From Pseudofrankia asymbiotica (GTDB lineage: Bacteria; Actinomycetota; Actinomycetes; Frankiales; Frankiaceae), in the NCBI RefSeq assembly GCF_001983105.1, contig NZ_MOMC01000027.1, positions 106,805 to 113,602 on the forward strand: 6,798 nt of DNA, read 5' to 3'. The notes under the pieces were generated by a model. The model was given only the letters and a program-made list of their open reading frames with translations, was not told where the DNA came from and did no database searches. Positions 4,702-6,798 of the stretch are shown here, piece by piece. The stretch's first letter is position 1, and each line of letters opens with the position of its first letter. The position numbers and the translations under genes were made by a program.

Positions 4702-6452
4702 CGGCCGGCCTGTCCACGGCGGCCCAGCCCCAGCCGCTGGCCGGGCTCGCCTCGGACGAGCTGCCGGCACACGCGGACGTCGTCGTCATCGGCGGCGGGC
4801 ACAACGGGCTGGCCTGCGCGGCGTACCTGGCGCGCGCGGGACGGTCCGTCGTCGTCCTCGAGGCACGGGAGACGGCCGGCGGGTGCGCGTCGACGGTCGA
4901 CGCGGTCGGCGCCCGCGTCAACGTCTGCAACTGCGACCACACGATGATCCGCGCGAGCGGCATCATCGAGGAGCTCGACCTCGCCTCGTACGGCCTGCGC
5001 TACCTGGACGTCGACCCGCTGGTCATCGGCGTCGGCTGGGGCGACGAGCCGGTGTTCGTCCAGTGGCGCTCGATCGAGCGCACCGTCGACGGCCTCGCCC
5101 GCGTCGACCCGGCCGTCGCCGCCGCCTACCGGCGCTACCTGGAGGTCGCGATCCCGGCGGCGAGGCTGGTGCTGGCCGTGCAGTGCGGCCGGCCGTCCAC
5201 GCCGTCGATCGTCGGCACCGTCGTCGCGAAGCAGCGGCTGCGCGGCTCCCGGGTGCTGCTGGACTGGCCTCGGCGGAGCCTGGTCGACGTGCTCACGTCG
5301 TTCGGCCTGCCGCCGTGGGTGATCGCCTCGACGCACACCGTCGGCCCGGCGGTGTGGGGGCTCGGGCCGGACGCGCCCGGCAGCGGGCTCGGGGCGCTCG
5401 GGCTCGCGATCCGCCACCTCGTCGGGGTGGGCCGGCCGGTGGGTGGCAGCGGCGCGGTGCCGGCCGCGCTGGAGGCGTGCGCGCGGGCGCACGGCGGCCG
5501 GGTCGTCACCGGGGCGCGGGTGTCCGGGGTCGACATCGAGTCGGGACGGGCCCGCGCCGTGCGGCTGCGCGACGGGCGGCGGATCACCGCCGGGGCAGTC
5601 GTCAACGCCACCGACCCGCATACGCTGCTCGTCGACTGGCTCGCCGGCGTGCCGGCCGCGCGGGGCCTGCGGAAGCGCTGGGTGGAAAGGCCCGCGGCCG
5701 ACGGCTACGAGTCGAAGGTGGACGCGGTCGTCACCGCCCTGCCGACGCCGCGCGCCGTGCTGGAGCTGCCCGAGGACGTGCTGCCGGCCGCGCTGCGCCA
5801 CGTGCCGACGACGGTCGTGAGCCCGACGCCCGAGCGGCAGATCGCGGCCGCGGCGGCGCTGCGGGCCGGCCTGGTCAGCGACCCGCCGATGTTCTTCCTC
5901 AACACCCCGTCCGTCCTGGACGAGACCATGCGGCCCGCGCCAGCCGAAGATCCCGTAGCTGACATGGTCGAAGGGCACGGGACGATGGCGGAGCCTCCCG
6001 CGCCCGGAGGTCCCGTAGTTGACATGGCCGGAGACTCATCGGCCGAGACGGGCGCGCACGTGCTGAGCCTTGAGGTGCTGTGGACGCCGTGGGCGTTGCG
6101 CGGCGGGTGGGGCGATCCGGCGCTGCCGTGGGGCTGGCTGGAGCGGTTCGCCTCGATCTGCGGCGACGGTCCGGGCGTGCTCGCGTCGGTGCGCGACTGG
6201 CGGGCGATGACCCCGCCCGACTACGAGCGCGAGTTCTTCCTGCGCCGCGGCTACGTCCCGTCGTTCCCCGACGGGGTCATGGCGGCGCTGCTGGGCCGTC
6301 ATCGCGAGCTGTCCCGCTACCGCACGCCGATCGCCGGCCTCTACCTGACGGGCGGGGCCACCTTCCCCGGAGCGGGCGTCTGGGGAGCTTCCGGCCGCAA
6401 CGCCGCGGCGACGGTCCTGGCCTCGGCCGGCCGTACCCGGCTGCCGCGGTAG
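4698..6452 (+). CDS. FAD-dependent oxidoreductase, phytoene dehydrogenase-like (COG1233)
   Basis: The 584-residue flavoprotein starts at GTG 4698, which overlaps the preceding stop as GTGA; gagg (4686-4689) eight bases upstream is a reasonable ribosome-binding site. The N-terminal dinucleotide-binding fold has VVVIGGGHNGLACAAYLARAG (28-48) and an acidic ribose-binding residue at Glu55 (VLEAR), followed by the GGC motif. The C-terminal FAD-binding motif is LYLTGGATFPGAGVWGASG (548-566), leading into a final helix. This is the amine-oxidase/phytoene-desaturase fold of the bacterial COG1233 group (related to human PYROXD2); members dehydrogenate or isomerise varied substrates, and this one need not act on carotenoids: no crt genes are nearby. 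Residues about 413-452 are a repeated low-complexity insertion not expected in the family. An open frame continues upstream through the hydrolase gene in another frame but shows no family similarity there. Confidence 0.9.
   Translation: MTAGLSTAAQPQPLAGLASDELPAHADVVVIGGGHNGLACAAYLARAGRSVVVLEARETAGGCASTVDAVGARVNVCNCDHTMIRASGIIEELDLASYGLRYLDVDPLVIGVGWGDEPVFVQWRSIERTVDGLARVDPAVAAAYRRYLEVAIPAARLVLAVQCGRPSTPSIVGTVVAKQRLRGSRVLLDWPRRSLVDVLTSFGLPPWVIASTHTVGPAVWGLGPDAPGSGLGALGLAIRHLVGVGRPVGGSGAVPAALEACARAHGGRVVTGARVSGVDIESGRARAVRLRDGRRITAGAVVNATDPHTLLVDWLAGVPAARGLRKRWVERPAADGYESKVDAVVTALPTPRAVLELPEDVLPAALRHVPTTVVSPTPERQIAAAAALRAGLVSDPPMFFLNTPSVLDETMRPAPAEDPVADMVEGHGTMAEPPAPGGPVVDMAGDSSAETGAHVLSLEVLWTPWALRGGWGDPALPWGWLERFASICGDGPGVLASVRDWRAMTPPDYEREFFLRRGYVPSFPDGVMAALLGRHRELSRYRTPIAGLYLTGGATFPGAGVWGASGRNAAATVLASAGRTRLPR
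5934..6030 (+). repeat. In-frame imperfect direct repeat inserted in the flavoprotein gene
   Basis: tcccgtagctgacatggtcg (5951-5970) recurs 60 bp later as tcccgtagttgacatggccg (6011-6030), 18 of 20 identical; both copies are preceded by cccgcgc (5934 and 5997). Translations are PAPAEDPVADMV and PAPGGPVVDMA. The stretch uses gta, gtt and gat codons that are rare in the neighbouring sequence. It lies between FFLNTPSVLDETMRP and HVLSLEVLWTPWAL, two blocks that are close together in relatives. It is consistent with a duplicated insertion that kept the reading frame. Confidence 0.8.
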
Positions 6453-6491
6453 CGGGCGAGGTCCTGAGGTCGGTGCCCGGGGCCAGGGCTC
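6453..6491. other. Convergent intergenic gap without a strong terminator
   Basis: The 39 bp between the flavoprotein stop (TAG, 6450-6452) and the converging stop of the minus-strand gene (TAA, 6494-6492) contain only a weak possible stem, cgggc (6453-6457) with gcccg (6475-6479), and a repeated gaggtc. I see no clear bidirectional terminator. Confidence 0.5.
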
Positions 6492-6798
6492 TTAGCTGAG
6501 CAGGGCGTCGGACGTGTGCTCGTCGACGGGAAGGTCCCCGGCCGTCGTCGCGGTGACCTCGATCGACTGGAGGCTGACGAGGCCGCCCAGAATGTCGGCG
6601 AAGGCGGCGTCGGCGGCATCCCGGCCGGTCGCGATGCGGACCAGGCTCGCCCGCGGGACCTTGCGGGTGGCGTCGTAGACCCTCCAGGCACCGTCGATCC
6701 AGGCCTCGAAGACGGCGTGGAAGTCCATCGGGGTCAGCCCGGGCGCATAGACGGCGGCGAAGCGGGCCGGGATCAGGAGTGCCCGGCAGAGCGTGATG
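6492..6798 (-). CDS. Transglutaminase-like family protein, C-terminal part (5' end outside window)
   Basis: About 101 residues are visible, read leftwards from the window edge to TAA at 6494-6492. The frame is open to the edge, upstream of the ATG at 6728, and the residues there (CRALLIPARFAAVYAPGLTP) continue the family pattern, so that ATG is internal and the gene is truncated by the window. MDFHAVFEAW carries the catalytic His (6719-6717) and VYDATR the catalytic Asp (6674-6672); the catalytic Cys should lie just upstream, outside the window. The tail has the LVRIATGRDAADAAFADILGG segment typical of bacterial transglutaminase-like proteins in COG1305, which are often found near alpha-E and ATP-grasp-type genes and whose substrates are mostly unknown. 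It is transcribed toward the flavoprotein gene, so it is not in that operon. Confidence 0.9.
   Translation of the reverse strand, partial: ITLCRALLIPARFAAVYAPGLTPMDFHAVFEAWIDGAWRVYDATRKVPRASLVRIATGRDAADAAFADILGGLVSLQSIEVTATTAGDLPVDEHTSDALLS

Noticed and set aside
4626..5978. Long minus-strand open frame (450 codons) opposite the flavoprotein
   Set aside because: Same kind of shadow; the opposite strand holds unmistakable FAD-binding motifs.
6019..6024. ttgaca as a promoter -35 box inside the flavoprotein gene
   Set aside because: No -10-like hexamer at 16-19 bp downstream, and no gene on the plus strand follows that it would serve.
3928..6452. Mycofactocin biosynthesis cluster
   Set aside because: No mftA peptide, mftB, radical SAM mftC, mftD or glycosyltransferase is visible; the flavoprotein is COG1233, not the GMC-type MftG.

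Overview
The window is very GC-rich (well above 70% by eye), with strong G/C bias at third codon positions, GTG starts, short gaps and alanine/glycine/proline-rich proteins. Together with the protein families present this points to a high-GC actinomycete. The low-complexity insertions inside otherwise conserved enzymes would suit a Frankia-like genome, but that assignment is inference.

Layout, left to right. (1) Positions 1-3723, + strand: the C-terminal three quarters or so of a large (about 180 kDa class) NAD-dependent glutamate dehydrogenase; its 5' end lies outside the window. The catalytic core is well conserved but interrupted by in-frame low-complexity insertions. These include three separate loci of 15-bp (pentapeptide) repeats and one insertion bounded by long inverted repeats, immediately after the catalytic lysine motif. 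(2) The GDH stop codon is built into a perfect 10-bp hairpin (3721-3743), a likely terminator. (3) A 184-bp leader (3744-3927) contains a short tandem repeat and competing GC-rich hairpins. (4) Positions 3928-4701, +: a creatininase-family metal-dependent amidohydrolase. (5) Positions 4698-6452, +: a FAD-dependent phytoene-dehydrogenase-like (COG1233) oxidoreductase, overlapping the amidohydrolase by 4 bp (GTGA) and probably translationally coupled to it. It carries its own repeated in-frame insertion near residues 413-452. (6) A 39-bp convergent gap. (7) Positions 6492 to the window end, - strand: the C-terminal part of a transglutaminase-like protein.

Functionally, GDH oxidatively deaminates glutamate and stands alone as the end of its transcription unit. 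The amidohydrolase and flavoprotein form a separate two-gene unit that probably acts on one small-molecule or peptide-derived substrate; that substrate cannot be read from the sequence. The most unusual content is the set of in-frame repeat and palindromic insertions within conserved enzymes, and the coupled hydrolase/flavoprotein pair of unknown role.
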